Positions 1-8,072 are shown, counted from the stretch's first letter. The stretch is DNA of 43,121 nt from Candidatus Doudnabacteria bacterium (GCA_903908535.1 CAIVSE010000029.1:1-43121); one strand, 5' to 3'. Translations and numbers: made by a program. The notes: generated by a model not told the origin, from the letters alone.

Positions 1-3
1 CTG

Positions 4-36
4 AAAAAAGATGGCGAGCGATGGTTGTCGCTCGCC
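4..36 (-). terminator. Rho-independent terminator of the SDR-like gene
   Basis: On the minus strand a 9-bp GC-rich stem (GGCGAGCGA paired with TCGCTCGCC, positions 13-36) is followed by a run of six T (positions 9-4). It lies 10 bp past the stop codon of the minus-strand gene and fits its 3' end. Confidence 0.8.
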
Positions 37-45
37 GGATGTTCA

Positions 46-1194
46 CTATACAAACTGTCCGCGCGGGGTAATAAACACCGGCGCGTAACCGGGTTTCAGC
101 GGCGGCATACAGCCCCAGGGGTAACCGGGGTAGTAAGCGTAAAGCGGCAGTTCCGGCGAAACATGCCCGCCGGCCGCCTGCCTGACTTTGGTTTTTACCT
201 CCTGCGGATCCCGGCCCGCAGAAAGAAGCTGCCGGATTTTTGGATCCAATTCCTGGTAGGGGTGATGCCCCCATTCGGCCCTGAGGTACCAGCCGGCAAT
301 GTCCGCAATCTGCCAGGGGGAAATCATGGGCCAGGTATTGAGGTCGCCGGTCAGAACCGTGTCGCCAAACGAAGCATTGCCACGCTCGGCTTTGTCCCAG
401 GCCACTTGCCGCACGTGCGGCGGATCATAAAGCCCGGTATCTACAATACCCGGGCAGAGCTCCACAATTCCCACCGGCGCGTCCACATAATGCCCCGCTT
501 CGCGGGCCCAGGTTTGCAGGAATGTCGACGATACCGCTTTGTGGGCGGCATCGGCAAACAGGTAAGCGGCCGGACGGAAGCTGGCCAGCGCGGTCAGTCC
601 CAATACCCGAAGTTCCTGCTGGCCGCGGCGGATAATAAGGTCGTAAGAAAAGGCGGAGATATTCTGAAAAAACTTAACCCGCCTGTTAATCGCGGCCGCC
701 AGCACCTCGGCGTTTTCTTCCCAGGTGGGTAAAAAAGGCCGGTCTGCATCCGCGGTGTAGGATTCGTAAAGGACAAAGTCTACGCGGGATACGGGCGCAA
801 GATGGCTTAAACAGATTTCCAAATTCTGCAGCCAGTCAATGTTCCCCAGGTCGGCCTGCAGCACGGATATATTTTCGCGGCAGGGGAGAGTATTAATAAG
901 CCTGATGATAATGTCCGCCTGCGCCGAGCTGGCGCACTGGATGATGACGCGTCGTCCCTGGTCTGCCAGGCGCAGGGCTATTGGCAACGAGACGTTGCAA
1001 AGGTACTCATTGTGGCCCGGAAAAAAAGCCTTGGTAGCCGTTCGCGTCATTTTAGAACCGTCGAATTTGGTTACGCTACAGCCGGTAACCAGCGCCACCG
1101 GCTGTCCGGCCGGATCCAGCTTCCATTGGCTGCTTTGGGTTTTTCGGACCTGCTTAATTCCTGTTCCCAGCTCCAAGTCAAAAATTTTCGACAT
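46..1194 (-). CDS. SDR-like (short-chain dehydrogenase/reductase fold) protein with degenerate active site
   Basis: The 382-aa product has a Rossmann-type opening (ALVTGCS around residues 34-40), a later strand VDFVLYESY, and a C-terminal stretch typical of SDR enzymes (ELCPGIVDTGLYD, about 245-257). SDR enzymes use Tyr-x3-Lys to move hydride between NAD(P)H and substrate. Here the region reads D-A-A-H-K (residues 215-219), so the Lys is kept but Tyr is replaced by Asp, and the glycine motif is also atypical. The substrate is unknown; it may be an atypical or non-catalytic member. The start is ATG at 1194, chosen because AAGGAGG (1210-1204) sits 9 nt upstream; an in-frame ATG at 1218 lies ahead of that site. 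It is divergent from the peptidase/Fur/ZIP operon and shares its putative operator boxes, which suggests metal-responsive expression. Confidence 0.65.
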   Translation of the reverse strand: MSKIFDLELGTGIKQVRKTQSSQWKLDPAGQPVALVTGCSVTKFDGSKMTRTATKAFFPGHNEYLCNVSLPIALRLADQGRRVIIQCASSAQADIIIRLINTLPCRENISVLQADLGNIDWLQNLEICLSHLAPVSRVDFVLYESYTADADRPFLPTWEENAEVLAAAINRRVKFFQNISAFSYDLIIRRGQQELRVLGLTALASFRPAAYLFADAAHKAVSSTFLQTWAREAGHYVDAPVGIVELCPGIVDTGLYDPPHVRQVAWDKAERGNASFGDTVLTGDLNTWPMISPWQIADIAGWYLRAEWGHHPYQELDPKIRQLLSAGRDPQEVKTKVRQAAGGHVSPELPLYAYYPGYPWGCMPPLKPGYAPVFITPRGQFV

Positions 1195-1213
1195 ACGCTT
1201 AGTCCTCCTTAAA

Positions 1214-1262
1214 TGCAATTTAGTCGCATCTGCATATTAGCTTTATTATAGCCTTCTGTCAA
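1214..1262 (-). promoter_or_regulatory. Promoter of SDR-like gene with Fur-type box 1
   Basis: Minus-strand -35 TTGACA (1262-1257), 17-bp spacer, -10 TAATAT (1239-1234). Box 1, TGCAATTTAGTCGCA (1214-1228), is an imperfect 7-1-7 inverted repeat (five of seven pairs) of the kind Fur-family dimers bind. It would cover the predicted transcription start. The AAGGAGG ribosome-binding site follows at 1210-1204. Confidence 0.55.
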
Positions 1263-1266
1263 GTAG

Positions 1267-1295
1267 TTGCAATTTAGTCGCATTTATTATATAAT
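1267..1295 (+). promoter_or_regulatory. Promoter of metal operon with Fur-type box 2; leaderless start
   Basis: A -35 TTGCAA (1267-1272) and -10 TATAAT (1290-1295) are separated by 17 bp. Box 2 (1268-1282) is identical over 15 bp to box 1 and overlaps the -35, so a bound repressor would block RNA polymerase. The ATG at 1302 begins 6 nt after the -10, which predicts a leaderless mRNA. The two boxes are 54 bp apart, about five helical turns. Confidence 0.6.
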
Positions 1296-1301
1296 GGTTA
1301 T

Positions 1302-1931
1302 ATGAAAAATTTAATCCTGCTTTCCAGCAGTAAATATTTAGCGGACGGGCTGCCTTTGCCGTTTCCCAAACCTCTGGCCGAAATGCGTCTGGCTTACATA
1401 ACCACAGCCGGCAAACCGGTGGCGGACAAGGTTTATATTGAGCGGACAAAGAACTATTTAGCCAAAACCGGTTGCAGTTTTTTTGAACTGGACCTTGACG
1501 GCCAGAATCCGGACAGTCTTCGGCAGGCGCTGGCTAATGTAGATTTGGTATTTGTGGAAGGCGGCAATGCTTATTATCTTTTAAAATCCATCAGGGACAG
1601 CGGTTTTGAAAGTGTGATAAAAGAGTTATTACCCGGAGGCGTATGGTATGTGTCAGCCTGCGCCGGCACGCATGTTGTCGGACCGGTTATTGACATGGCC
1701 GATTGGAGGCAGCGCCCGGACTATAATCATTTTGGAATTTTAGAGACCTCGGCCATGGGTTTAGTGCCGTTTGTAACAGTCGTCCATTATATTCCGGAAT
1801 TCCATGATCGGCTGAAGCAAAAAATAGCTTCAACCAAATATCCGGTTAAAATACTTTCTGATAAACAGGCTTTGTTTATTCAGGACGACGTGGTAAAATT
1901 AATTGGTGAAGGGAAGGAAATTATTTTGTGA
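1302..1931 (+). CDS. Peptidase S51 / type 1 glutamine amidotransferase-like protein with Cys nucleophile
   Basis: The 209-aa product matches the S51 (dipeptidase E, PepE) fold: VFVEGGNAYYLL (about 84-95) for the oxyanion region, the nucleophile elbow near residue 120, and a VHYIPEFHDRL segment (161-171) that supplies the catalytic His. S51 peptidases carry Ser in a G-x-S-A-G elbow; here the aligned motif is YVSACAGTHVVGP, so the nucleophile is Cys120, as in class I glutamine amidotransferases. Whether it is a peptidase or an amidase is open. The ATG start directly follows the -10 box, and there is no Shine-Dalgarno site. The stop codon overlaps the GTG start of the Fur-family gene, so the two are translationally coupled. 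Operon and operator context suggest a role in metal stress or turnover of a metal-binding peptide. Confidence 0.75.
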   Translation: MKNLILLSSSKYLADGLPLPFPKPLAEMRLAYITTAGKPVADKVYIERTKNYLAKTGCSFFELDLDGQNPDSLRQALANVDLVFVEGGNAYYLLKSIRDSGFESVIKELLPGGVWYVSACAGTHVVGPVIDMADWRQRPDYNHFGILETSAMGLVPFVTVVHYIPEFHDRLKQKIASTKYPVKILSDKQALFIQDDVVKLIGEGKEIIL

Positions 1932-2356
1932 ATTGTCAACAACATACGGCGGAAATAAAGAATAAGCTGCGGCAAAATAAGCTTAAAGCCACGCCGGCCC
2001 GCTTGGGGCTTTTGGATGTTTTTGAGCACGTCAAAAAACCTTTAAGCGTTGGGGATTTAGCGCAAAAATTGGGCCGTTTGGGTGTGGATAAGGCCACGCT
2101 GTACCGCAACGTAGAATCTTTAGAGGCTTTGGGTTTGCTGAAAAAAATTCGTTTAAGCGGCCGCAGTGAATATTATGAACTGGCTTCCCAAACCCATCAC
2201 CACCATTTAATTTGTAAAAATTGCGGAAGGGTTTCTGATATTGAAGGCTGTAAAGTCGTCGCTAATAACAAAAATCTTTTAAAAAAGTCCGGCTTCGCGG
2301 AAATTAGCGGACATTCTTTGGAGTTTTTTGGAATTTGTAATAACTGCGCAAAATAA
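1928..2356 (+). CDS. Fur-family metalloregulator (Fur/Zur-like)
   Basis: This 142-aa protein has the Fur layout: an N-terminal winged helix (about residues 18-80, TPARLGLLDVFEHVKKPLSVGDLA, with recognition region KATLYRNVESLEALGLLKK in short), then the metal-binding dimerisation domain with THHHHLICKNCG (about 90-101). A second Cys pair at the C terminus (CNNCAK) completes a structural zinc site of the CxxC...CxxC kind. It starts with GTG at 1928, overlapping the upstream stop by 4 nt. Co-transcription with a ZIP importer makes a zinc (Zur) role more likely than iron, but the sequence cannot settle the metal. It probably represses its own operon and the divergent SDR-like gene through the two boxes at 1214-1228 and 1268-1282. 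Confidence 0.85.
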   Translation: MNCQQHTAEIKNKLRQNKLKATPARLGLLDVFEHVKKPLSVGDLAQKLGRLGVDKATLYRNVESLEALGLLKKIRLSGRSEYYELASQTHHHHLICKNCGRVSDIEGCKVVANNKNLLKKSGFAEISGHSLEFFGICNNCAK

Positions 2357-3081
2357 TGGAAGCCATTTTACTTTCCTGCGCCACATTTTTTTCCACCCTG
2401 TTCGGCGGATTGTTTGCGGTTAAATATAAAAACAAGCTCCACTTAATAATGGGCTTCACCGCCGGCGTACTGCTGGGCGTGGTGAGTTTTGATATTTTTC
2501 CGGAAATAATTTCACGCGTAACGGCGGGCGGCTACCGGCCGGTGGAACCCATGGTAGCTTTGGTTATTGGTTTTTTACTGTTCCATATTCTGGAAAAAAG
2601 CATTGTCATCCACCACGCGCACGAAGGCGATTACGCCGACCACAAGCATCCGCAGGTGGGCATACTTTCAGCCCTGGCCCTGGCCGGACACAGCTTTATG
2701 GACGGCGTGGGCATTGGCCTGGGCTTCCAGGTCAACCCGGCCGTGGGACTGCTTGTAGCCATTGCCGTCATCTCCCACGATTTTACCGACGGTATGAACA
2801 CCATTACCCTGATGTTAACCAACAATAATTCCACTAAAAAGTCCAAGATGTTTTTATTGCTGGATGCCTTTACGCCCGTGCTGGGCGCGCTATCCACTTT
2901 GTTGTTCAGGGTTTCGCCGCATTTTTTGGTCTGGTACCTGGGCTTCTTTGCCGGCTTTTTGCTCTACATTGGCGCCAGCGACATTTTGCCGGAAGCGCAT
3001 GCCAAACACAGTTCGGCTAAACTTATTTTCCTCACCATCTTGGGCGTGGTGCTAACCTTTGTAATAACCAGGTTTGCCTAG
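2356..3081 (+). CDS. ZIP family divalent metal transporter
   Basis: This 241-aa integral membrane protein has about eight predicted TM segments. The ZIP signatures are in the fourth and fifth helices: LAGHSFMDGVGIGLGF (about 111-126) and SHDFTDGMNT (about 139-148), whose His and Asp residues would form the metal path. A His/Asp-rich loop (HHAHEGDYADHKH, about 77-89) before them fits the variable metal-binding loop of the family. ZIP proteins bring Zn2+ or Fe2+ into the cytoplasm. The ATG overlaps the Fur-family stop codon by one base. It is the last gene of the three-gene operon. Confidence 0.85.
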   Translation: MEAILLSCATFFSTLFGGLFAVKYKNKLHLIMGFTAGVLLGVVSFDIFPEIISRVTAGGYRPVEPMVALVIGFLLFHILEKSIVIHHAHEGDYADHKHPQVGILSALALAGHSFMDGVGIGLGFQVNPAVGLLVAIAVISHDFTDGMNTITLMLTNNNSTKKSKMFLLLDAFTPVLGALSTLLFRVSPHFLVWYLGFFAGFLLYIGASDILPEAHAKHSSAKLIFLTILGVVLTFVITRFA

Positions 3082-3083
3082 AA

Positions 3084-3290
3084 GCTTCATTTTCCCCAAA
3101 TCTGTCGCCGGCTGACTTTTTGGGACACGCTCATGTTTCTCCTGCGGAAACACTCGCTCATAACTTTGTCCAAAAACTTTATTTTGAATCGTCAGAACAA
3201 AATAAAGACCAAGCTTTTTGGCCAAAGTTATGGTCCCAAAAAGCCAATCCGGCTCCTGCTGTATAGGAAAAATTAACGGTCTGGCGGAGA
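3084..3290 (+). repeat. Element A: multi-branched structured repeat / candidate ncRNA
   Basis: Fills most of the gap between the ZIP gene and pyrD. Stems seen: GCCGG 3107-3111 with 3249-3253; a 13-bp stem 3114-3126 with 3233-3245 (one mismatch); hairpin GTTTC/GAAAC 3135-3151; a 15-bp stem 3162-3176 with 3215-3229 (one mismatch) that encloses a 9-bp hairpin 3177-3207. Element B at 31098-31283 has the same branching order and the same unpaired words (GGACACGCTC, CGCTC, AGACCARGCTTTTT) but different stem sequences. The opening CTTCATTTTCCCC is shared with B. The element ends at GGTCTGGCGG (3279-3288), which is the terminal repeat of the MITE-like elements at 31313 and 29295. It may be a transcribed RNA or a folded mobile DNA element. 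Confidence 0.65.
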
Positions 3291-3299
3291 CTGCATTTA

Positions 3300-3308
3300 T
3301 GCTATAAT
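3300..3308 (+). promoter_or_regulatory. Extended -10 promoter of pyrD
   Basis: TGC-TATAAT (3300-3308) matches the extended -10 form TGnTATAAT. No good -35 is visible at the right distance, which is usual for extended -10 promoters. The predicted start is about 20 nt before the ATG at 3337. Confidence 0.6.
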
Positions 3309-3336
3309 GTAACTACAAAGCTAACAAACTTATCCT

Positions 3337-4419
3337 ATGACTACAACTAAGCGGTCTGCCATAGTCCGTTTTTTTTATACCAAAATCGTCAAACCTATTT
3401 TGTTTAAGTTTGATCCCGAAGACGTCCACGACAATATAACCTTGATTGGGCGTTTTTTAGGCAGTAACATAATTACCAGGGGCACTACAAGTTTAATGCT
3501 TAATTACGAAAATCCGGCGCTGGAGCAAAATATTCTGGGCCTTAAATTTAAAAATCCTATAGGTTTGGCCGCGGGTTTTGATAAAGACGCCCGCCTGACC
3601 AAAATTTTGCCTTACGTGGGTTTTGGTTTTGAAGAAGCCGGCTCCATAACCGGCGAGCCCTGCCAAGGCAATCCGCGGCCCAGGCTGTGGCGCCTAAAAG
3701 AACAGCAATCCATGCGGGTTTATTACGGTTTAAAAAATGACGGCTGCGGAGCAATATCTAGACGCCTGCAAAATGCAAATTTTAAATTTATTTTGGGTAC
3801 CAGCATTGCCAAAACCAACAGCCCGCAAACCGTGGACAGGCAAAAAGGGATTGCCGATTATGTCAAAGCTTTTAAGGCCTTTACGGGCATCGGGGATTAT
3901 TACACCGTCAACATTTCCTGCCCCAATGCTTTTGGCGGCCAGCCGTTTACGGACGCGGAAAGTTTCCACCAGCTGATGGCGGAAATAGATAAAGTGGCAA
4001 CCGCAAAACCGGTGTTTGTAAAATTTTCACCGGATTTGCCGCAAACAGAAGTTGACGCCCTTTTGGCAGTGGCGGCCAAACACAGGATCCACGGTTTTGT
4101 TTTGGCTAACCTGACCAAAAAATTCGGGGGCATTGGCGGCCTAAGCGGCAAAGTCCAGGAGAATTTAGCCAATGAACTTATCAGGTACGTTTATAAAAAA
4201 ACCCGCGGCCGCTATATTATAATGGGCGTCGGCGGGGTCTTTAACGCGGAAGATGCCTATAAAAAAATCAGGCTGGGCGCCAGTTTGGTGCAGTTGATTA
4301 CCGGCATGATTTTTGAAGGTCCGCAGTTAATAGGGGAGATAAACCGGGGACTGGCAGGACTGTTAAAGCGGGATGGGTATAAAAATATTGCCGAAGCGGT
4401 GGGGAAAGATAATCGGTAA
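3337..4419 (+). CDS. pyrD: Dihydroorotate dehydrogenase (class 2-like)
   Basis: Oxidises dihydroorotate to orotate in pyrimidine synthesis using FMN. The 360-aa length and the N-terminal helix region before the barrel (LFKFDPEDVHDNITLIGRF in short, about 22-40) resemble class 2, membrane-associated, quinone-linked enzymes. FMN-barrel motifs are clear: NPIGLAAGFDKD (about 73-84), NDGCGA (134-139), SIAKTN (156-161), and GVGGV near the C terminus. The active-site loop reads NISCPN with Cys195, whereas class 2 enzymes normally have Ser here and class 1 enzymes Cys. It may be a class 2 scaffold with a class 1-type base. No Shine-Dalgarno site is visible before the ATG. It stands alone, without other pyrimidine genes nearby. 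Confidence 0.85.
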   Translation: MTTTKRSAIVRFFYTKIVKPILFKFDPEDVHDNITLIGRFLGSNIITRGTTSLMLNYENPALEQNILGLKFKNPIGLAAGFDKDARLTKILPYVGFGFEEAGSITGEPCQGNPRPRLWRLKEQQSMRVYYGLKNDGCGAISRRLQNANFKFILGTSIAKTNSPQTVDRQKGIADYVKAFKAFTGIGDYYTVNISCPNAFGGQPFTDAESFHQLMAEIDKVATAKPVFVKFSPDLPQTEVDALLAVAAKHRIHGFVLANLTKKFGGIGGLSGKVQENLANELIRYVYKKTRGRYIIMGVGGVFNAEDAYKKIRLGASLVQLITGMIFEGPQLIGEINRGLAGLLKRDGYKNIAEAVGKDNR

Positions 4420-4505
4420 GAACATAATCTGGATACTTAGCTACAACTAATAAAAACTATAAAAACAGGCCAAAACCTGGGAATCTCCAAAAAAAGACCA
4501 AAATA

Positions 4506-4514
4506 TGCTATAAT
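4506..4514 (+). promoter_or_regulatory. Extended -10 promoter of the FN3/beta-helix secreted protein gene
   Basis: TGC-TATAAT (4506-4514), within the same TATGCTATAAT context as the pyrD promoter. It would give a leader of about 70 nt before the ATG at 4592. Nothing else was recognised in 4420-4591 apart from AT-rich sequence. Confidence 0.5.
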
Positions 4515-4591
4515 AAAATTAACCAATTTATATGCATATGTATGATTTGCCAAAATTTTCAACAATATAAAAGTTGTTAATTAAAGTTTTT

Positions 4592-7500
4592 ATGATAAAA
4601 CAAAAATTCTTTAAAATCTTGGCGCTTTTGTGCGTATTGGGCTGCATACTTTTTGAAGCTTTCTCCGCCTCCGCCCTAACCTACAACCAAATCGTGTCCG
4701 GGCAAACCGGGGAGGTGCTGGGCGGCTCCACCGTGGCAGTGGACTCTGCCAGTCCAGTCGCGGGTAACAACGTAAAGAATGCTAATCTTACCTACAGCTT
4801 TACCAACACGGCCGGCACGTTGCTAATAGTCTGTGCCACGGCTGGTGACGCTGTCCAGAGCATTAGCGGCGTCACCTACAACGGCGTGGCTATGAGCCCG
4901 GTTGCCAGCGTGCGCAGCCACGACGGGACCACAGGAGCTTACTCCAGTTTGTGGTCTTTGCTTAATCCGGCAACCGGAGCCAATAACGTTGTCGTCACCA
5001 AGAGCGGCAGTAATGCCAGCGGTTACATTATTTCCGGAGCGGTTTCTTTTACCGGTAATGCCGCTACCAATCCTATTGCTCAATCTTTAACTAACAATGC
5101 CACAAGCGGTACCACAGCTTCCGTAACGGTACCAAATACCACAGCGGGCAATATGGTGGTTGACTGTGCGACCAACGGCAGCGCTATGGGCAGCTCTTTG
5201 CAGACGCTGAACTTTGAAAAAAATGTCAATGATTCAGATTATGGCAACAATGCCGCCTCCTCCTATGCCACTGCCGGTGGCAGTGTTACTATGGGTTATA
5301 CCGGTGACGCCAGCGACGGCTGGGGCATTGTAGCCGCGGAAATTAAAGCTAACACAGTTTCTGACACCCAGGCCCCCACCGTTCCCACTAACCTTTCTGC
5401 CACGGCAGTATCTTCATCAGCGATAAATTTAAGTTGGACAGCAAGTACAGATAACGTGGGAGTCACAGGCTATACAATATATAGAGGGGGAGTGCAAATA
5501 GGCACAAGTGCTACTAACAGTTACAGTGACACCGGCCTTACAGCTTCCACCCAGTATACCTATACTGTAGATGCCTATGATGCGGCAGGCAACCATAGCA
5601 GCCAGTCAAGTTCAGCCCAGGCTACCACACAAGCGGCAGCTCTCACTGTTCCTACCATTTCCAGCTTTACCGCTAACCCTACAAGCATTACCTCGGGCAA
5701 TAGCACAACATTATCCTGGTCTGTGACCGGCAATCCTACTCCAACTTTATCCATAAACAACGGAGTTGGTACTGTAAGTGGTTCATCCGTTAATGTTACC
5801 CCGGCCAGTACCACCACCTATACCTTAACTGTCACCAATTCCCAGGGCAATACCACGGCTAATACTACTGTTACGGTTACCGCTCCCGATACCACTCCTC
5901 CCACCGTCCCTACCAACCTTAGCGCTACTGCCGTTTCTTCATCGGGGATTAACCTGAATTGGACAGCTTCTACCGACAATGTAGGAGTAACAGGGTACAA
6001 AATATTCAGAGGGGGAACACAGATAGGAACATCTGCTACTAACAGCTACTCTGACACCGGCCTGACTGCTTCCACCCAATACACTTATACAGTCTCTGCT
6101 TATGATGCGGCGGGAAATAACTCCTCACAGTCAACCAGTGCCAGCGCCACCACGCAGGCGGCTTCGGCCTATTATCAATTGCCAAGCGACCGTATGATAC
6201 CATGGCTAGACGGATCCGACATTTGGAATAACGGCGTGCTGCCGACCTATTCCCAGGTGACCTGCGCCGGCCTGGCGGGGAACGGCACGACCAACGACGG
6301 CCCTGCTATGCAAACTTGCATCAACAATGCCACGGCGAACACGGCGGTCTACATTCCGGCAGGCACGTATTATGTAAATAGTACCGTTCGGCTCAAAAGC
6401 GGTGTGGCGATGCGCGGCGCCGGTTCCGCTACTATTATTAACCTTGGCGCAAGCGGGCAACTTACCACCCAGAACTTCTCGCATTCCACCAATCTTAATC
6501 CCGCAACCAACTACAACCAGATCCCGAGCACTTTTACTCTCTCCGGCAGCCCGCAGAAGGGCGACACCACGGTAACTTGCGCTTCCGGTTGCAGCAATGT
6601 TAGTGTGGGGACATACATAAAGATATTTGGCAACGACGATCCCACGCTGATTTCTGATCCCGGCGGAAGCTGTGACTATTGCGGTGATGATACAGGTGCG
6701 TATTTGATGCAGCAAATTGCTGAAGTTACGGCGATTAATGGCTCGGTGTTCACGCTTAGCAGACCTCTTTACTTCACGCCATACACAGCGGCTGTGCGGC
6801 TTACTGACCCTGCCGGAACCGAACCTGCCGGAGCTAAGTTTAATATCATTAGCTTCACAACCCAAAAAGCCGGTTACGAGTATTTTCATGTTCTGGGCAT
6901 CGGTGATCTTGGGGGTAACCCTATTATCGACATGCAAGGTTGTCTCGACTGCTGGGTAAGGGGCATTGAGTCGCAATACAGCGGCAGCAACAGCGACGGC
7001 GGCCATATTCGCCTGCAGTTTACCTATGGCAATGAGGTTCGTGACAATTACGTCCACGAGGGACGGTCCGGCGCCAGCGGCTCCGGTTATGGCATCTGGT
7101 CAGAATGGGTAAATGGGGATACCAAAATTGAAAACAACATTGTTCGCCATACCCGCCACGGCATTATTTGGGAGGGCGGCGGCGGCGGCGAAGCCGTGCT
7201 CTATAACTACATAGATGACAACTTTACCGATGATATGACATATTTGGGATCGGCCCGTCCGAACCACGGCGCCCAGCCATATATGCAGTTATGGGAAGGC
7301 AATATTGCTTCCCATGTAGCCGAGGATGACCTTCATGGGAGTTCTTCTGACCTGGTGTTCTTCCGCAATAATTTTTGGGGTGATGAAACAGATGATAATG
7401 GCGGCTGCTCGGTGAATGTTACAACCATTAAGGTCGCAGAATCTACCCCGGTTTCCGGCAATTATCCGCTGTGCACGACAATCCCCGGGTTTTCCACATA

Positions 7501-8050
7501 CGAAAGCCAGATGCTTGGCTTTGCGGCAATTGACGTTTTTGACGGCAACAATTACTTGAGCTTTGTTGATAACGTGCTTGGCCGCACCGGAATGCACACA
7601 AACTGGGCCAATGCCACGCTTAGGGCCGATAGCGGCAGCTGCTGCACCGGCACGACCGCGAACCCATACGTTTATGCCATTGCCACTACCGTGATGGGTT
7701 CAACACCGGTTCCAAATTCGACCGTTCTTTTGCACGGTAACTGGGATTTTAAGACTAACGGAGTCGCATATTGGGATGGCGGGTCGAACCATGCTTTTGC
7801 CAATTCCTGGTATTACACTTCTGAACCAAGTTTCCTGGCCAACGCCGGTGTGCCATGGCCGGCTATCGGCGGTGATGTTGCGGGCGGCAACCTTTCGGGA
7901 ACTTCCGGCCGAGTCAACACAAATGCTGCTTATGATTGCTATTGGAATGTCCTTCATGCAAATGGGGTTTTTGATGCTCAATCTTGCTTCGCTGGTAACT
8001 CTTCCGATACCACCCCTCCAGCCCCTCCCACGGGAGTGAGCGTGAATTAA
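4592..8050 (+). CDS. Secreted modular protein: FN3-Ig-FN3 plus right-handed beta-helix (pectate-lyase-like)
   Basis: The 1152-aa product starts with a Sec signal (FFKILALLCVLGCILFEAF, cleavage after SASA near residue 29). Next come a beta-sandwich region (about 30-255) related to the next gene's product, an FN3 domain (about 260-345), an Ig-like domain (about 352-433), a second FN3 domain (about 436-525) and a long right-handed beta-helix (about 535-1130). The helix opens with a pectate-lyase-type signature (NDGPAMQTCINNA, VYIPAGTYYV). It ends in a linker-like DTTPPAPPTG and no anchor is visible. The role is probably binding or cleaving of polysaccharide or host-cell surface; no catalytic residues can be assigned safely. 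The two FN3 domains are almost identical in protein but differ at many third codon positions. ATG at 4592 is preferred over TTG at 4574. Confidence 0.75.
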   Translation: MIKQKFFKILALLCVLGCILFEAFSASALTYNQIVSGQTGEVLGGSTVAVDSASPVAGNNVKNANLTYSFTNTAGTLLIVCATAGDAVQSISGVTYNGVAMSPVASVRSHDGTTGAYSSLWSLLNPATGANNVVVTKSGSNASGYIISGAVSFTGNAATNPIAQSLTNNATSGTTASVTVPNTTAGNMVVDCATNGSAMGSSLQTLNFEKNVNDSDYGNNAASSYATAGGSVTMGYTGDASDGWGIVAAEIKANTVSDTQAPTVPTNLSATAVSSSAINLSWTASTDNVGVTGYTIYRGGVQIGTSATNSYSDTGLTASTQYTYTVDAYDAAGNHSSQSSSAQATTQAAALTVPTISSFTANPTSITSGNSTTLSWSVTGNPTPTLSINNGVGTVSGSSVNVTPASTTTYTLTVTNSQGNTTANTTVTVTAPDTTPPTVPTNLSATAVSSSGINLNWTASTDNVGVTGYKIFRGGTQIGTSATNSYSDTGLTASTQYTYTVSAYDAAGNNSSQSTSASATTQAASAYYQLPSDRMIPWLDGSDIWNNGVLPTYSQVTCAGLAGNGTTNDGPAMQTCINNATANTAVYIPAGTYYVNSTVRLKSGVAMRGAGSATIINLGASGQLTTQNFSHSTNLNPATNYNQIPSTFTLSGSPQKGDTTVTCASGCSNVSVGTYIKIFGNDDPTLISDPGGSCDYCGDDTGAYLMQQIAEVTAINGSVFTLSRPLYFTPYTAAVRLTDPAGTEPAGAKFNIISFTTQKAGYEYFHVLGIGDLGGNPIIDMQGCLDCWVRGIESQYSGSNSDGGHIRLQFTYGNEVRDNYVHEGRSGASGSGYGIWSEWVNGDTKIENNIVRHTRHGIIWEGGGGGEAVLYNYIDDNFTDDMTYLGSARPNHGAQPYMQLWEGNIASHVAEDDLHGSSSDLVFFRNNFWGDETDDNGGCSVNVTTIKVAESTPVSGNYPLCTTIPGFSTYESQMLGFAAIDVFDGNNYLSFVDNVLGRTGMHTNWANATLRADSGSCCTGTTANPYVYAIATTVMGSTPVPNSTVLLHGNWDFKTNGVAYWDGGSNHAFANSWYYTSEPSFLANAGVPWPAIGGDVAGGNLSGTSGRVNTNAAYDCYWNVLHANGVFDAQSCFAGNSSDTTPPAPPTGVSVN

Positions 8051-8060
8051 AAATAGATAG

Positions 8061-8066
8061 TATAAT
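8061..8066 (+). promoter_or_regulatory. -10 box giving a leaderless start for the 8073 gene
   Basis: TATAAT (8061-8066) is followed by 6 nt and then ATG at 8073. It lies 11 bp after the upstream stop codon. No convincing -35 or ribosome-binding site is seen. Confidence 0.5.
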
Positions 8067-8072
8067 TACTGT

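Noticed and set aside
25-732. 235-aa open frame on the plus strand opposite the SDR-like gene
   Set aside because: The minus-strand frame has Rossmann-type motifs, a ribosome site and a terminator; the plus-strand frame has none.
3082-3336. Simple terminator after the ZIP gene
   Set aside because: The stems are multi-branched, lack a following T run and recur at 31.1 kb in a divergent promoter region, so termination is not the shared role.
6206-7057. 283-aa open frame on the minus strand inside the beta-helix protein gene
   Set aside because: It is antisense to a clear secreted-protein frame and has no promoter, ribosome site or recognisable domain.
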